DNA of 64,000 bases from Halomonas sp. THAF5a (GTDB lineage Bacteria; Pseudomonadota; Gammaproteobacteria; Pseudomonadales; Halomonadaceae): NCBI RefSeq assembly GCF_009363755.1, contig NZ_CP045417.1, positions 3,596,001-3,660,000 of the forward strand, read 5' to 3'. Under the pieces are notes generated by a model. It saw only the letters and a program-made list of their open reading frames with translations, ran no database searches and was not told the DNA's origin. A program made the position numbers and the translations under genes. Below are positions 49,790-63,088 of the stretch, in pieces; the stretch's first letter is position 1; each line of letters begins with the position of its first letter.

Positions 49790-50707
49790 TCACTCGGCTG
49801 CGGTGCTCAGCAGCCGCTTCGGCGCCACCTCCTGTGGCCCCGTCACCGTGGCGAGGCCGAGGAAGGCCTCACCGCGATAGAGTCTGGCGGTCTCGCCCTC
49901 GGCGAGCCCGCAGGCCTCGACCCGGGCCGACTGGCCGTGGGTCAGGCGTCCCGCCGCCTCGGCGTCGACGTCGAGGCGCGGCAGGTGATCGACCAGCACG
50001 TCCACGGGCAGCAGCACCGCCTCGCGCGCGGTCTGGTCGGCCAGGGCCTCGAGCGCGGCGACATCCTGCATGCCGTCGCTCGTGAAGGGCCCGGTCGCCA
50101 GCCGCCGTAGCGCGCTGATGTGGGCCCCGCACCCCAGGGCGCGGCCGATGTCCTCGGCCAGCGTGCGGATATAGGTGCCCTTGCTGACGCGGACCTCCAG
50201 CTCGAAGGCCTCGGCCTCGCAGGCGAGAAGCCGGGCATCATACACCGTCACGCGGCGGGCTGCACGCTCGATCGTCTTGCCCTCGCGGGCCAGTTCGTAG
50301 AGCTTGCGGCCCTGGTGCTTGAGCGCCGAATACATCGGCGGCACCTGCTCGATCTCGCCGCGGAAGCGGTCCAGCACGCCCTCGATATCGGCCTCGGTGA
50401 GCCGCGGCACCGCGTGACGCTCGATCACCGCGCCCTCGGCGTCGCCGCTGTCGGTGACCACGCCGAGCTCCACCCGGGTGCGGTAGACCTTGTCAGCCTC
50501 GAGCAGGTGGGCGGAGAACTTGGTCGCCTCGCCGAAGCAGACCGGCAGCAGGCCGGTGGCCATGGGATCCAGGGTCCCGGTATGGCCGGCCTTCTGCGCC
50601 TGGAACAGGCGCCGCGCCCGCTGCAGGGCGTGGTTGCTGGACGCGCCGGCGGGCTTGTCCAGCAGCAGCACGCCGTTCACCGGCAGTCCGCGACGTCGCC
50701 GTGCCAT
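49790..50707 (-). CDS. truB: tRNA pseudouridine-55 synthase
   Basis: Makes the universal pseudouridine 55 in the tRNA T-loop. 305 residues. GVLLLDKPAGASSNHALQRA near residue 12, the catalytic block GHTGTLDPMATGLLPVCFGE with the Asp near residue 47, DKVYRTRVELG, and YDARLLACE; a C-terminal PUA-like domain follows. The first base of its ATG overlaps the last base of the rbfA stop. Part of rimP-nusA-infB-rbfA-truB-rpsO-pnp. Confidence 0.97.
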   Translation of the reverse strand: MARRRRGLPVNGVLLLDKPAGASSNHALQRARRLFQAQKAGHTGTLDPMATGLLPVCFGEATKFSAHLLEADKVYRTRVELGVVTDSGDAEGAVIERHAVPRLTEADIEGVLDRFRGEIEQVPPMYSALKHQGRKLYELAREGKTIERAARRVTVYDARLLACEAEAFELEVRVSKGTYIRTLAEDIGRALGCGAHISALRRLATGPFTSDGMQDVAALEALADQTAREAVLLPVDVLVDHLPRLDVDAEAAGRLTHGQSARVEACGLAEGETARLYRGEAFLGLATVTGPQEVAPKRLLSTAAE

Positions 50708-51126
50708 CAGTCCCGCTCGCTCCCGCTCTGCTCGGCGGCGTCTTCGTCCGGCGCCTCGCCGTGCTGGGCCTGGTCGCTGGCCACCGCCTCGTCGATCAGC
50801 GACGACAGCCGCTGGCCGCGCACCACGCTCTCATCGTAGTGGAAGCGCAGCTCCGGGACATGGCGCAGCTTGATGCGCCGGGCGATCTGGCTGCGCAGGA
50901 AACCGGCGGCGCGCTTGAGCACCGCCAGGTTCTCCTTGATGCGCTCGGGTTCCTGCTCACCCAGCAGGGTCACGTGGACATCGGCATAGCCGAGGTCGCG
51001 ACTGACCTCGACGCCGCTGACGGTGACCATGCCCAGGCGCGGGTCCTTGACCTCGCGCTGGATGAGCACCGCCAGCTCCTTCTGGAGCTGGTCGGCCACC
51101 CGGTCGGTACGCTTGAACTCGCGCAT
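50707..51126 (-). CDS. rbfA: Ribosome-binding factor A
   Basis: Late 30S assembly factor that binds the 16S 5' helix region and is needed for growth in the cold in E. coli. 139 residues, single KH-like domain: MREFKRTDRVADQLQKELAV, DPRLGMVTVSGVEVSRDLGY, LKRAAGFLRSQIARRIKLRH and PELRFHYDESV. The acidic tail (EAPDEDAAEQSGSERD) is a common variable end. 18 nt after infB. Confidence 0.96.
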   Translation of the reverse strand: MREFKRTDRVADQLQKELAVLIQREVKDPRLGMVTVSGVEVSRDLGYADVHVTLLGEQEPERIKENLAVLKRAAGFLRSQIARRIKLRHVPELRFHYDESVVRGQRLSSLIDEAVASDQAQHGEAPDEDAAEQSGSERD

Positions 51127-51144
51127 GATCGGCTCCTCGAGCGG

Positions 51145-53664
51145 TTAGAGCGTCCGCTCGACCTTGACCTGGTCGAAGACCTCGATCTTGTCGCCGACCT
51201 GGACGTCGTTGTAGTTCTTCACGCCGATGCCGCACTCCATGCCGTTGCGCACTTCCTGGACGTCGTCCTTGAAGCGGCGCAGGGACTCGAGCTCGCCCTC
51301 GTAGATCACCACGTTGTCGCGCAGCACGCGGATCTTCTTGTTGCGATGCACGGTGCCCTCGACGACCATGCAGCCGGCCACGGCGCCGATCTTCGGCGCG
51401 CGGAAGACGTCGCGGACCTCGGCCACGCCGACGATCTCTTCCTTCCACTCCGGGGCCAGCATGCCGCTCATGGCCTGCTTGACCTCGTCAATCAGCTGGT
51501 AGATCACGCTGTAGTAGCGCAGATCCAGGCCTTCACGCTCGATGATCTCGCGGGCCGCGGCGTCGGCACGCACGTTGAAGCCGACCACGATGGCATCACT
51601 GGCCAGCGCCAGGTTGGCGTCGGTACCGGTGATGCCGCCCACGCCGGAGGAGACCACGGCCACCTCGACCTCGTCCGTGGAGAGCTCCTCGAGGGCGCTC
51701 TTGATCGCCTCCAGCGAGCCCTGCACGTCGGCCTTGAGCACGATGTTGAGCTTGGCGGCGACGTCCTGGCCCATCTGGCTGAACATGTTCTCCAGCTTGG
51801 CCTTCTGCTGACGCGCCAGGCGCACCTCGCGGTACTTGCCCTGACGGAAGTTGGCGACCTCGCGGGCCTTCTTCTCGTCGGCCAGCACCATGAAGTCGTC
51901 ACCCGCCTCGGGGGTGCCGTCCAGGCCCTGGATCTCCACCGGGGTGGAGGGGCCGGCCTCGTCGACCTGCTTGCCCAGCTCGTTGGTCAGCGCGCGCACG
52001 CGGCCGTAGTGCAGGCCGGCGAGCACGATGTCGCCCTTCTTCAGGGTGCCGTTCTGGACCAGCACGGTGGCCACCGGGCCGCGGCCCTTGTCCAGGCGCG
52101 ACTCGACCACCACGCCCTTGCCGGGCGCCTCGGGGACGGCCTTGAGCTCGAGCACCTCGGAGACCAGCTGGATCGACTCCAGCAGCGCCTCGATGCCTTC
52201 ACCGGTGTGCGCGGAGACGTGCACGAACTGGGTGTCGCCGCCCCACTCCTCGGAGATGACGCCGTGCTGGGAGAGCTCGTTCTTGACCCGGTCCGGATCG
52301 GCGCCCGACTTGTCGATCTTGTTGACCGCGACCACCATCGGGACCTCGGCGGCCTTCGAGTGCTCGATGGCCTCGATGGTCTGGGGCATGACGCCGTCGT
52401 CGGCGGCCACCACCAGCACCACCACGTCGGTGGCCTTGGCACCGCGGGCACGCATGGCGGTGAACGCCGCGTGGCCCGGGGTATCCAGGAAGGTCACGCC
52501 GCCGTGGTCGTCTTCCACGTGGTAGGCGCCGATGTGCTGGGTGATGCCGCCGGCTTCGCCGGTGGCCACCTTGGCCTTGCGGATGTAGTCGAGCAGCGAG
52601 GTCTTGCCGTGGTCGACGTGACCCATGACGGTCACGACCGGCGAACGGGTGATCTCCTCGCCCTCGTAGGAGATGCCCTCGAGGACCTCGGTCTCCAGCG
52701 CATCGTCCTTGACCAGCTTGGGCGTGTGGCCCATCTCCTCGACCACGATGGCCGCGGTGTCCTGATCGATGGTCTGGTTGATGGTCACCGCCGCGCCCAT
52801 GGTGAACATGGCCTTGATGACCTCGTTCGCCTTGATCGACATCTTGTCGGCCAGGTCGGCGACGCTGATCGATTCGGGGATGGAGACCTCGCGGACGATC
52901 GGCTGGGTCGGCTTCTGGAAGCCGTGCTTGCCGCCGCCCTGGCTGCCGCCCCCGCGACGACCGCCGCGACGCTCGGCGCGCTTGGCCTTCTTGCCGCCCC
53001 GGCGACGCTCCTCGCGATCGCCACGATCGTCGTCGCGATCGTCACGGCCCTTCTTGCCGGCCTTGCCGCTGGCCTTCTTGACCGCGGCGCGACGCGGCTC
53101 GCCACGCCCCTCCTTGGGGGGCGCCGGCGGCTCGTCGGTGGACGGCTGGGTCTCGAGCTCCGGCACCGGGATCGCCGGCTCGCTGGCGGCCTTCTCGGCC
53201 TCCAGCTTGGCGGCGGCCTCGCGCGCGGACTCCTCGGCGGCACGCGCCTTGGCCTCCTCGGCCTCGCGGGCGTCCTTGGCGGCCTGGGCCTGCTGGGAAT
53301 CGGCCATGTCGCCGACCAGCTGGCGCGGCCCGGCGTCGACCTCGGGCTGCTCGGCCGGCTTCTCTTCCTCGCGCTTGACGTAGGTGCGCTTCTTGCGCAC
53401 CTGCACCTCGATGCTCTTGCCGCGCTCGCCGGTCTTGATGCGGCTGCGCGTCTTGCGCGTCAGGGTGATGCGGTTCTTCGCCGCCCCGGCGCCGCTGCCG
53501 CCGTGACTCTTGGTGAGATAGTCGAGCAGCTGGCGCTTGTCCTCCTCGGACACGGCGTCGTTCTCGGCCTTCTGGCCAAGCCCTGCTTCCTTCATCTGCT
53601 CCAGCAGGCGAGGCACGTCGCGCCCCACCTTCGCTGCAAAATCCTTAACGGTCATTTCTGACAT
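51145..53664 (-). CDS. infB: Translation initiation factor IF-2
   Basis: GTPase that brings initiator tRNA to the 30S subunit. 839 residues. N-terminal IF2_N domain ([20 protein letters not shown]), a long charged linker rich in Ala/Glu/Arg (about 90-240), then the G domain with [14 protein letters not shown] near 345, DTPGHAAF and NKIDK, then domains II-IV. The linker's composition gives large opposite-strand shadow frames that are not genes. The initiator tRNA gene lies 2.2 kb upstream in the same gene cluster. Confidence 0.98.
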   Translation of the reverse strand: MSEMTVKDFAAKVGRDVPRLLEQMKEAGLGQKAENDAVSEEDKRQLLDYLTKSHGGSGAGAAKNRITLTRKTRSRIKTGERGKSIEVQVRKKRTYVKREEEKPAEQPEVDAGPRQLVGDMADSQQAQAAKDAREAEEAKARAAEESAREAAAKLEAEKAASEPAIPVPELETQPSTDEPPAPPKEGRGEPRRAAVKKASGKAGKKGRDDRDDDRGDREERRRGGKKAKRAERRGGRRGGGSQGGGKHGFQKPTQPIVREVSIPESISVADLADKMSIKANEVIKAMFTMGAAVTINQTIDQDTAAIVVEEMGHTPKLVKDDALETEVLEGISYEGEEITRSPVVTVMGHVDHGKTSLLDYIRKAKVATGEAGGITQHIGAYHVEDDHGGVTFLDTPGHAAFTAMRARGAKATDVVVLVVAADDGVMPQTIEAIEHSKAAEVPMVVAVNKIDKSGADPDRVKNELSQHGVISEEWGGDTQFVHVSAHTGEGIEALLESIQLVSEVLELKAVPEAPGKGVVVESRLDKGRGPVATVLVQNGTLKKGDIVLAGLHYGRVRALTNELGKQVDEAGPSTPVEIQGLDGTPEAGDDFMVLADEKKAREVANFRQGKYREVRLARQQKAKLENMFSQMGQDVAAKLNIVLKADVQGSLEAIKSALEELSTDEVEVAVVSSGVGGITGTDANLALASDAIVVGFNVRADAAAREIIEREGLDLRYYSVIYQLIDEVKQAMSGMLAPEWKEEIVGVAEVRDVFRAPKIGAVAGCMVVEGTVHRNKKIRVLRDNVVIYEGELESLRRFKDDVQEVRNGMECGIGVKNYNDVQVGDKIEVFDQVKVERTL

Positions 53665-53691
53665 TACGACCCTCCTCAGCCCGTGACCCGT

Positions 53692-55185
53692 TTACTGTTC
53701 GTTCTCGAACCATGGCGCACGGGCAGTCATGATCAGTGCCGCGGCGCGCTCCTCGTCGATCCCCTCGATGTCGGTCAGATCATCGACGGACTGCTCGGCC
53801 AGGTCCTCCATGGTGACAATGCCCCGACTGGCCAGAATGAAGGCCAGGTGACGCTCCATGCCGTCCATCTCCAGCAGGTCGTCGGCCGGCTGGGCGCCGT
53901 CGAGTTCCTCCTCGGAGGCGATGGCGAGGTTCAACAACTCGTCCTTGGCGCGAGCGCGCAGCTCTTCAATGAGATCCTCGTCGAACTCCTCGATCTCGAG
54001 CATCTCCTCGACCGGCACATAGGCGACCTCCTCCAGGGAGGTGAAGCCCTCGTCCACCAGCAGGCGCGCCACGTCCTCGTCGATGTCCAGGTGCTGGATG
54101 AAGTGCTCGACGAGGCTATCCACTTCCTGGTCGCGCTTGGCCTCGGCCTCCTCCTCGGTCATGACGTTGAGACGCCAGCCGGTCAGCTCGGAGGCCAGGC
54201 GCACGTTCTGGCCGCTGCGGCCGATGGCCTGGGCCAGGTTGTCCTCGGCGACGGCCACGTCCATGGCGTGGGACTCCTCGTCGACGAGGATCGAGGCGAC
54301 ATCGGCCGGTGCCATGGCGTTGATCACCAGCTGGGCGGGATTGTCGTCCCACAGCACGATGTCGACCCGCTCGTTCTGCAGCTCCGAGGAGACCGCCTGC
54401 ACGCGCGAGCCGCGCATGCCGACGCAGGCGCCGACCGGATCGATGCGGCGGTCGTTGGTCTTGACCGCGATCTTGGCCCGGGAACCCGGGTCGCGTGCCG
54501 CGCCCTTGATCTCGATGAGCTGCTCGGCGATCTCCGGCACCTCGATGCTGAACAGTTCGATGATCAGCTCCGGGCAGGTGCGCGAGAGGATCAGCTGGGC
54601 GCCGCGGGCCTCGGCATCGACCTTGACCAGCAGCGCGCGGACCCGCTCGTTCATGCGGTAGCGCTCGCCGGGGATCATCTCGCTGCGCGGCAGGAACGCC
54701 TCGGCGTTCTCGCCCAGGTCAATGATCAGGCCGTCGCGGGTGGTCTTCTTGACGATGCCGGCGACCAGCTCGCCCTCGCGCTCGGCGTAGAGGCGCACCA
54801 CCTCGGCACGCTCGGCCTCGCGCACCTTCTGCACGATGACCTGCTTGGCGGTCTGGGCGGCGATGCGACCGAAGGCGGCGTTCTCGATGCGCTCCTCGAC
54901 CACGTCCCCGAGCCCCAGGGGCGGGTCGCGGCGCTCGGCGTAGGAGAGCTTGATCTGGGCGTCGGGCCCGTCGAAGTCGTCGTCCTCGACCACCTCCCAG
55001 CGGCGGAAGGTCTCGTAGTCGCCCGTTTGGCGATCGATGTGCACGCGCACGCTGGCTTCCTCGTCTTCGAAGCGCTTGCGCGATGCACTGGCCAGGGCCG
55101 CCTCGACGGCCTCGAAGATCACCTCGCGGGAGACCCCCTTCTCGTTGGAGATCGTGTCGACGACCGCCAGAATTTCTTTACTCAT
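53692..55185 (-). CDS. nusA: Transcription elongation factor NusA
   Basis: Polymerase-bound factor for pausing, termination and rRNA antitermination; the boxA sites of the rRNA operon here are part of that system. 497 residues: N-terminal domain ([20 protein letters not shown]), S1 domain near 135 ([20 protein letters not shown]), two KH domains ([38 protein letters not shown]) and two acidic C-terminal repeats (about 360-490), the gammaproteobacterial form. 43 nt after rimP. Confidence 0.97.
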   Translation of the reverse strand: MSKEILAVVDTISNEKGVSREVIFEAVEAALASASRKRFEDEEASVRVHIDRQTGDYETFRRWEVVEDDDFDGPDAQIKLSYAERRDPPLGLGDVVEERIENAAFGRIAAQTAKQVIVQKVREAERAEVVRLYAEREGELVAGIVKKTTRDGLIIDLGENAEAFLPRSEMIPGERYRMNERVRALLVKVDAEARGAQLILSRTCPELIIELFSIEVPEIAEQLIEIKGAARDPGSRAKIAVKTNDRRIDPVGACVGMRGSRVQAVSSELQNERVDIVLWDDNPAQLVINAMAPADVASILVDEESHAMDVAVAEDNLAQAIGRSGQNVRLASELTGWRLNVMTEEEAEAKRDQEVDSLVEHFIQHLDIDEDVARLLVDEGFTSLEEVAYVPVEEMLEIEEFDEDLIEELRARAKDELLNLAIASEEELDGAQPADDLLEMDGMERHLAFILASRGIVTMEDLAEQSVDDLTDIEGIDEERAAALIMTARAPWFENEQ

Positions 55186-55228
55186 GCCTTAGCCTCGCCA
55201 GTGAACCTGTCCTTATACACCGAGCTCG

Positions 55229-55687
55229 TCACGTGAACTGCGGGACGACCCGCGCCTGATCGATGCCCTCGATGGGAAAGCAATACTCCTCGCCGTCGAC
55301 CTGCAGCAGCACCTCGTCGTTCTCGATACCCGCCAGCAGCCCCTTGAACTTGCGCCGACCGTCGAAGGGCGCGCGCAGCTTGATGGTGACCACATGGCCG
55401 GCATACCGAGCGAACTGCTCGAGGGTGAAGAGCGGTCGATCCATGCCCGGCGAGGAGACTTCCAGTCGATACTCGCCCGGCACCGGGTCCTCGACATCGA
55501 ACACCGCGCTGATCTGACGACTGACGTCGGCGCAGTCGTCCACGCTTATCCCGTTCTCGTGGTCGATGTAGATCACCAGGCGGGAGTGTTTGCCCTGGGA
55601 CAGATGGTCGATGCCCCAGAGGTCGAACCCCATGGCCGAGACCACCGGTTCGATCAGCGCATGCAGCGCAGCGTCCTTGATTGCCAC
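55229..55687 (-). CDS. rimP: Ribosome maturation factor RimP
   Basis: Needed for 30S maturation and 16S processing. 152 residues: [40 protein letters not shown] and the hallmark [20 protein letters not shown], followed by a small SH3-like domain. First gene of rimP-nusA-infB-rbfA-truB; a terminator (55806-55838) separates it from the two tRNA genes, so it needs its own promoter or read-through. Confidence 0.96.
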   Translation of the reverse strand: MAIKDAALHALIEPVVSAMGFDLWGIDHLSQGKHSRLVIYIDHENGISVDDCADVSRQISAVFDVEDPVPGEYRLEVSSPGMDRPLFTLEQFARYAGHVVTIKLRAPFDGRRKFKGLLAGIENDEVLLQVDGEEYCFPIEGIDQARVVPQFT

Positions 55688-55805
55688 GGAAGAAAGCTCC
55701 TACAGCCGTTGCATCAGGCACCTGGCCGGGAGTTGAGAGAAGAGTCAGGTGGCTGATTGGCGTTGCCCGAGCAGCGCCACCGGCATCTCCGGTGGGCAAG
55801 CTGCT

Positions 55806-55838
55806 AACAAAAAGCCCCTTCACAGGAAGGGGCTTTTA
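55806..55838 (-). terminator. Terminator after initiator tRNA-Met
   Basis: 12-bp perfect stem AAAAGCCCCTTC / GAAGGGGCTTTT with a 4-nt loop (55810-55837); on the minus strand it is followed by TTGTT. It lies 68 nt beyond the tRNA. Confidence 0.85.
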
Positions 55839-55905
55839 CAAGAAACCTGTATACCACTTCGGCACTATGACACGCCCCTGATGCTGCGCATGCCTGCCAA
55901 GAAGA

Positions 55906-55982
<77 letters not shown>

Positions 55983-56089
55983 TCAATCTAGGTCGGTGAT
56001 TGTAAGCCCACATGACCTGCTGGTCAAGCGGCAACACCGCATTCTGCCAATCCTGCTTCGAAGGCGCGAAAGGTTCGCTTGCTTCGAGT

Positions 56090-56176
56090 TGGTGCCGAAG
56101 GCGGGACTTGAACCCGCACGACCATAAGGTCACTACCCCCTCAAGATAGCGTGTCTACCAATTCCACCACTTCGGC
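56090..56176 (-). tRNA. tRNA-Leu (GAG)
   Basis: 87 nt, class II with long variable arm. Starts GCCGAAGTGGTGGAATTGGT, anticodon loop TTGAGGG (GAG), T-arm GGTTCAAGTCC, ending CTTCGGCACCA. Located 24 nt after secG, as leuU in E. coli. Confidence 0.96.
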
Positions 56177-56200
56177 ATCGGGGAGGCTGGATGAGACGAC

Positions 56201-56560
56201 TCAGTCGCCGCTTTCCTCCAGCACTGGCGCAGTATTATCCATACCACTGCTGCCGTCGTCAAGGGTCGGAACGGCATTCTGCTGCTCGATCAGCTCGGCA
56301 TCGGGAATGCCGGCCTCAGGCGCATCGCCGGCCTGGGACGCGAAGTACGCCAGGGTCAGCGAGGTGGCGAAGAAGGCCGCGGCCAGAACGCCGGTGAACT
56401 TCGCCAGGAAATTACCGCTGCCCCGCGAGCCGAACACGGTCTGGGAGGCACCGCCGCCGAAGGCGGCACCGGCTTCGGCGCCCTTGCCCTGCTGCAGCAG
56501 GATCAGGACGACCAGGGCGATGGCGATCGCCACGTGGGTCATGAGAATGGCAACTTGCAT
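56201..56560 (-). CDS. secG: Preprotein translocase subunit SecG
   Basis: Small inner-membrane subunit that assists SecA cycling in the SecYEG channel. 119 residues with two hydrophobic helices (about 4-23 and 54-74) separated by the conserved glycine-rich segment GAAFGGGASQTVFGSRGSGN. The C-terminal 45 residues are acidic and variable, as in other species. 4 nt after tpiA, with the tRNAs downstream: the common tpiA-secG-leuU order. Confidence 0.95.
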   Translation of the reverse strand: MQVAILMTHVAIAIALVVLILLQQGKGAEAGAAFGGGASQTVFGSRGSGNFLAKFTGVLAAAFFATSLTLAYFASQAGDAPEAGIPDAELIEQQNAVPTLDDGSSGMDNTAPVLEESGD

Positions 56561-56564
56561 GGGT

Positions 56565-57314
56565 TCAACCTGCTGACTGACAAATGGCTAGGAAATCGTC
56601 GACCTTGAGGGAGGCTCCCCCCACCAGGCCGCCGTCGATGTCGGGCTGGGCGAGCAGCTCGGCGGCATTATCCGCCTTCATGCTGCCGCCGTACAGCAGA
56701 CGCATGCCGTCGGCGAGCGTCGCGTCGTAGCGCGCCAGCCGCGCGCGAAGGGCGGCGTGGACCGCCTGCGCCTGCTCGGGAGTCGCGGTGCGGCCGGTGC
56801 CGATCGCCCAGACCGGCTCGTAGGCGACGATCAGGCGCGGCCGCTCGTCCGCCGCGAGGGCCTCGACGACCGCCTCGAGCTGGCCCAGCACCACCGCCTC
56901 GGTGCGTCCGGCCTCGCGCTCCTCGAGGGTCTCGCCGACGCACAGCACCGGAGTGAGCCCCTCGTGAAGGGCGGCCCTGACCCGTGCCAGCACCGCCGCG
57001 TCATCCTCACCGAAGAGGGCGCGGCGCTCGGAGTGGCCGACCAGCACCAGGCGGGCGCCGCACTCGCGCAGCATGGCACCGCTGACTTCGCCGGTGAAGG
57101 CGCCGGCGGGGCGATCGCTGAGGGTCTGGGCGCCCACCGTCACGGCGGTCTTGCCCAGCGCCTGGCCCGCGGCCCCCAGATAGGGGAAGGGCACCATCAG
57201 GGCCACCTCGACGTTCACGGGCAGGGAGACACCGGCGAAGGCCCGGCCGAACTCCTCGACCAGGGACAGGGAACCGTTCATCTTCCAGTTCCCGGCGATC
57301 AGCGGCATGCGCAT
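56565..57314 (-). CDS. tpiA: Triosephosphate isomerase
   Basis: Interconverts dihydroxyacetone phosphate and glyceraldehyde-3-phosphate. 249 residues, TIM barrel. GNWKMNGS (Asn/Lys of the active site at about residues 8-13), the electrophile His in LVLVGHSERR near 95, the catalytic Glu in VAYEPVWAIGTGRTAT near 165, and the phosphate loop YGGSMKADNAAELL near 210. 107 nt after glmM. Confidence 0.97.
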   Translation of the reverse strand: MRMPLIAGNWKMNGSLSLVEEFGRAFAGVSLPVNVEVALMVPFPYLGAAGQALGKTAVTVGAQTLSDRPAGAFTGEVSGAMLRECGARLVLVGHSERRALFGEDDAAVLARVRAALHEGLTPVLCVGETLEEREAGRTEAVVLGQLEAVVEALAADERPRLIVAYEPVWAIGTGRTATPEQAQAVHAALRARLARYDATLADGMRLLYGGSMKADNAAELLAQPDIDGGLVGGASLKVDDFLAICQSAG

Positions 57315-57421
57315 GGAGCTTCCTCTTTCAAGGTGGTGCGAAATGGTATAGGAGGGGCCCCATCAAGACAACCAGAGCCCCCTCGACCGGCCCGGAGCAG
57401 CCAGGCCCCGCGCCCGGCCAC

Positions 57422-58771
57422 TCAGCCGAGCAGCGCCTGGACGTCATCGGCCAGGCGCCGCGCCAGCCCGTCGACGTCCAGGTGCGCCCGGCCCTCGACC
57501 ATCACGCGGATCAGCGGCTCGGTGCCCGAGGCACGCAGCAGCACGCGGCCCTGGTCGCCGAGCTCCGCCTCCAGGGCACTGACCGCCTGCTTGAGCGACG
57601 CCTGCTCCAGCAGCGCCTTGGCGTCGCTGCCCGGCGTCAGGCGCACGTTGACCAGTGCCTGGGGGGCCTTCTCCAGCCCAGCGAGCAGGCGGCCCAGCGA
57701 CTCGCCCTCGCGCACCATGATCGCCAGCACCTGCAGCGCCGAGACGATGCCGTCGCCGGTGGTCTGCACGTGGCCGCAGACGATGTGACCCGAGGACTCG
57801 CCGCCCAGCTGCCAGCCGTTGGCCGCCAGGCGCTCCATGACGTAGCGGTCGCCGACCTTGGCGCGCTCGAAGGGGATCTCGAGGGACTCCATGGCGGTGG
57901 CGAGGCCGAAGTTGGACATCAGGGTGCCCACCACGCCGCCGTTCAGGTCGCCCCGGGCCTGGCGGTCGCGGGCGATCAGGTAGAGGATGTCGTCGCCGTC
58001 GATCTCGCGGCCATCGGCATCCACCAGCAGCACCCGGTCGCCGTCGCCGTCGAAGGCCACGCCGAGGTCGGCGCCCTGCTCGACGACCGCCTGGCTCAGG
58101 GCCTGGGGATGGGTTGAGCCCACCGCCTGGTTGATGTTGAGGCCGTCGGGCGCGGCGCCGATCAGGCTGACCTCGGCGCCCATCTCGCGAAACACGCTGG
58201 GGGCGATGTGGTAGGTGGCCCCGTGGGCGCAGTCGATCACCATCTTCAGCCCGTGCAGGCTGACCCGGTCGGGGATGGTCGACTTGCAGAACTCGATGTA
58301 GCGGCCCGGGGCGTCGTCGACCCGCATCGCCTTGCCCAGCCGGGATGGCCCCACGGTGGTCAGCGGCTCCTCGAGCATCGCCTCGATCTCGGCCTCGACC
58401 TCGTCGCCCAGCTTGGTACCGGCGGCGGAGAAGAACTTGATGCCGTTGTCCTGGAAGGGGTTGTGCGAGGCCGAGATGACGATGCCGGCGTCGGCGCGGA
58501 AGGTGCGGGTCAGGTAGGCGATGGCCGGCGTCGGCATCGGCCCCAGCAGCATCACGTCGACGCCGGCGGCGGAAAGCCCGGACTCCAGGGCCGACTCGAA
58601 CATGTAGCCGGAGATCCGCGTGTCCTTGCCGATCATCACCCGCGCCCGCCCGGTCTCGCGGGTTAGCACGCGGCCGGTGGCCCAGCCCAGCTTGAGCATG
58701 AAGTCGGCGGTGATGGGGGGCTCCCCCACGGTCCCGCGGATGCCGTCGGTGCCAAAGTAGCGTCTAGTCAT
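57422..58771 (-). CDS. glmM: Phosphoglucosamine mutase
   Basis: Converts glucosamine-6-phosphate to the 1-phosphate for UDP-GlcNAc and peptidoglycan. 449 residues. Start [20 protein letters not shown] is diagnostic; the phosphoserine loop is [15 protein letters not shown] near residue 102, the metal loop [11 protein letters not shown] near 243, the sugar loop GGESSGHIV near 325 and the phosphate-binding [12 protein letters not shown] near 415. Overlaps folP by 8 nt; ftsH-folP-glmM is a standard gene order. Confidence 0.97.
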   Translation of the reverse strand: MTRRYFGTDGIRGTVGEPPITADFMLKLGWATGRVLTRETGRARVMIGKDTRISGYMFESALESGLSAAGVDVMLLGPMPTPAIAYLTRTFRADAGIVISASHNPFQDNGIKFFSAAGTKLGDEVEAEIEAMLEEPLTTVGPSRLGKAMRVDDAPGRYIEFCKSTIPDRVSLHGLKMVIDCAHGATYHIAPSVFREMGAEVSLIGAAPDGLNINQAVGSTHPQALSQAVVEQGADLGVAFDGDGDRVLLVDADGREIDGDDILYLIARDRQARGDLNGGVVGTLMSNFGLATAMESLEIPFERAKVGDRYVMERLAANGWQLGGESSGHIVCGHVQTTGDGIVSALQVLAIMVREGESLGRLLAGLEKAPQALVNVRLTPGSDAKALLEQASLKQAVSALEAELGDQGRVLLRASGTEPLIRVMVEGRAHLDVDGLARRLADDVQALLG

Positions 58772-59627
58772 GCGAAGCGCCTTCCTCGAGTACGGCCCAG
58801 GTCATGTTCACCGCGTCCACGTGGGGCCCCACGTCGTGAACGCGCAGGATACGCGCGCCGCGCTCCACCGCCATGGCGGAGAGCGCCAGGCCGCCGGCGA
58901 GACGCTCCTCCACCGGTCGGCCCAGCACCTTGCCGATCATGCTCTTGCGCGACATGCCGACGAGCAGCGGCAGGCCGAACTCGCCCAGGCGATCCATCTG
59001 CTTGAGCAGGCGCAGGTTGTGCTCCACCGTCTTGGCGAAGCCGAAGCCGGGATCGAGCAGCAGGCGCTCGCGGCGCAGCCCGGCGGCCTCGCAGGCCGCC
59101 ACCCGCTCGGCCAGGAAGTCGGCCACGGCCTCCTCGACCGGCGCGTCATAGTGCGGGTCCTGCTGCATGTCGCCGGGCTCGCCCAGCATGTGCATCAGGC
59201 ACACCGGCAGGCCGCTGGCGATCGCCGCCGACATCGCCCCCTCGCGGCGCAGGTTGCGCACATCATTGATCATGCCGGCCCCGGCCTGGGCCGACGCGCT
59301 CATCACCTCGGGCGTGCTGGTGTCCACCGAGACCAGGGCGTCGAACTCGCGCACCAGCGCCTCGACCACCGGCACCACCCGATCCAGCTCCTGCTGGGGC
59401 GGCACCGGCTCGGCGCCCGGGCGCGTGGACTCGCCGCCCACGTCGATGATCGCGGCCCCCTCGGCGAGCATCCGCTCGGCATGGCGCAGGGCATCGTCCG
59501 GCACCGCGTGGCGGCCGCCGTCGGAGAAGGAGTCGGGCGTGACGTTGAGGATCCCCATGACGCGGGGAAAGGCGAGGTCGAGGCGGTGCCGGCCGCACTG
59601 CAGGTAGGTCGCTGTGCTGGTATCCAT
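58764..59627 (-). CDS. folP: Dihydropteroate synthase
   Basis: Condenses the pterin diphosphate made by FolK with p-aminobenzoate; the sulfonamide target. 287 residues, TIM barrel. [16 protein letters not shown] near residue 24, [12 protein letters not shown] near 64, [28 protein letters not shown] and GMSRKSMIG are the expected blocks with no obvious resistance insertion. Its 3' end overlaps the glmM start by 8 nt; its partner FolK lies 16 kb away. Confidence 0.96.
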   Translation of the reverse strand: MDTSTATYLQCGRHRLDLAFPRVMGILNVTPDSFSDGGRHAVPDDALRHAERMLAEGAAIIDVGGESTRPGAEPVPPQQELDRVVPVVEALVREFDALVSVDTSTPEVMSASAQAGAGMINDVRNLRREGAMSAAIASGLPVCLMHMLGEPGDMQQDPHYDAPVEEAVADFLAERVAACEAAGLRRERLLLDPGFGFAKTVEHNLRLLKQMDRLGEFGLPLLVGMSRKSMIGKVLGRPVEERLAGGLALSAMAVERGARILRVHDVGPHVDAVNMTWAVLEEGASHD

Positions 59628-59650
59628 CGTCTTCCTGTTGATCGAACGGC

Positions 59651-59671
59651 AAAGGCGCCCCGCAGGGCGCC
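59651..59671 (-). terminator. Weak hairpin between ftsH and folP
   Basis: GGCGCCC-TGC-GGGGCGCC on the minus strand followed by TTTGCC, about 22 nt after the ftsH stop. Probably partial termination ahead of folP-glmM. Confidence 0.45.
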
Positions 59672-59692
59672 TGAGAGTACTGCCGGGGCGGC

Positions 59693-61657
<1,965 letters not shown>

Positions 61658-61856
61658 GGGACTACCCTCATTGCAAGAATCTGTCGGCCGAAAATGCCTG
61701 GTCCTTCGACACTACATGAGCGGCACATGTTCAGCCAGCCTGGGGCCGGAGCGGGAATGCCGTCACTGTGACACAGTCGCGGCGTCCTGTCCGGCCATCG
61801 GCCCATTAGGCGCCGCCTATCGTGGCGGCGCCCCGTATTGCCGCCGAGGCCGAGCC

Positions 61857-62537
61857 TCAGCCGCGAAATCCTTCCGCCAGCAGGTAGACCTCCCGCGAGC
61901 GGGCCCGGGAGGCCTCCGGCTTGCGCGTCACTACCCGCGTGAAGCTGCCGCGCAGCTCCTTCAGGAACTCGTCGAACCCTTCGCCCTGGAAGACCTTGGC
62001 CAGGAAGGTACCGCCGGGGGAGAGCGTCTGGCGCGCCAGGTCCAGCGCCAGCTCCACCAGGTACATCGCCTGGGGCTGGTCGATGGCGGCCATCCCACTC
62101 ATATTGGGGGCCATGTCCGACATCACAAGGTCGACCGGGCGATCGCCGAGGGTCGCGAGGATCGCCTCGAGCACGTGCTCCTCGGTGAAGTCGCCCTGGA
62201 TGAAGTCGACGTCGGCCAGGGCATCCATCTCGAGGATGTCCGAGGCGATCACCACGCCGTTCGAGCCGACCTTCTCGGCGGCCACCTGGCTCCAGCCGCC
62301 CGGGGCGGCGCCCAGGTCGATCACGGTCATGCCGGACCGCAGCAGGCGGTCCTTTTCGTCCAGCGCCAGCAGCTTGTAGCTGGCGCGGCTGCGATAGCCG
62401 TCCTGCCAGCTCTGCTGCACGAAGCGATCATCGAAGTGCTCCTTCATCCAGCCCTTGCTGGTCTTGCTGGTGGAGGCCTTGCTGGCCGGCTTCTTGCCGG
62501 CAGCGCCCTTGGCGCGGGAAGCATGGGGACGTGCCAC
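61857..62537 (-). CDS. rlmE: 23S rRNA (uridine-2552-2'-O) methyltransferase
   Basis: Methylates U2552 in the 23S A loop; important for large-subunit assembly. I start at GTG 62537 ([20 protein letters not shown], 226 residues), with AGGTGAT 4 nt upstream; the frame is open another 62 codons but that part reads as non-coding. The basic N-terminal tail is a Halomonas-type extension; the core starts at [19 protein letters not shown] motif [19 protein letters not shown], and [11 protein letters not shown] with the catalytic Asp. A 199-nt gap with a GC hairpin (61809-61832) separates it from ftsH. Confidence 0.94.
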   Translation of the reverse strand: MARPHASRAKGAAGKKPASKASTSKTSKGWMKEHFDDRFVQQSWQDGYRSRASYKLLALDEKDRLLRSGMTVIDLGAAPGGWSQVAAEKVGSNGVVIASDILEMDALADVDFIQGDFTEEHVLEAILATLGDRPVDLVMSDMAPNMSGMAAIDQPQAMYLVELALDLARQTLSPGGTFLAKVFQGEGFDEFLKELRGSFTRVVTRKPEASRARSREVYLLAEGFRG

Positions 62538-62729
62538 GGCATCACCTGTGAATGGCCATGAATGACAGGCAGTCGAGCGAAATCCGGGAAGACCCGAGGG
62601 AGGTGCGACGGGGTGCTGACCTGCGGACCCGGCCGGTGGAGAAGCAGGCGTGTCGGCTATGCGCTTTCGCCGCGGGGCGATTCGCCGTACCATGTGCGCT
62701 GCGCGCCAACCGGGAAGAAGCAAGATACC

Positions 62730-63056
62730 ATGAGCTTGTCACAGGCACAAAAGAAAGCATTTCGCAGCATCGGCCACCATCTCGACCCCGTGGTCACCGT
62801 CGCCGAGAACGGTGCCTCCGAGGGGGTGATCGCCGAACTCGATCGAGCCCTGCGCGACCACGAGCTGGTCAAGGTCAAGCTCGCCCTGCCCGACCGCGAC
62901 GACCGCGCGGCCATGCTCGAGGCGCTGGTCGAGTCGAGCGGCGCCGAGCTGGTGCAGAAGATCGGCAAGATGGCCCTGCTCTATCGCCACAACCCCAGGG
63001 TCAACCCGAAGCTCTCCAACATCACCCGCTTCGAGGAGCACCACGGGCGGCGCTGA
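62730..63056 (+). CDS. yhbY: YhbY/CRS1-domain RNA-binding protein
   Basis: Small RNA-binding protein linked to 50S ribosome assembly. 108 residues from ATG 62730 ([20 protein letters not shown]) with GGGAAGAAG upstream. Single CRS1-YhbY (IF3-C-like) domain: [36 protein letters not shown] and the [11 protein letters not shown] strand that corresponds to the conserved Gly-rich loop. Divergent from rlmE, as ftsJ/yhbY in E. coli, and convergent with greA. Confidence 0.94.
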   Translation: MSLSQAQKKAFRSIGHHLDPVVTVAENGASEGVIAELDRALRDHELVKVKLALPDRDDRAAMLEALVESSGAELVQKIGKMALLYRHNPRVNPKLSNITRFEEHHGRR

Positions 63057-63088
63057 CGCGCGTCGCGCGTGCTGGAAGCGCTAAGCCG

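Noticed and set aside
61673..61760. A heat-shock (sigma-32) promoter upstream of ftsH
   Set aside because: I looked for CTTGAA and CCCCAT elements with suitable spacing; the nearest candidate (CTGAAC ... CATGTA) is too weak and too closely spaced to support.
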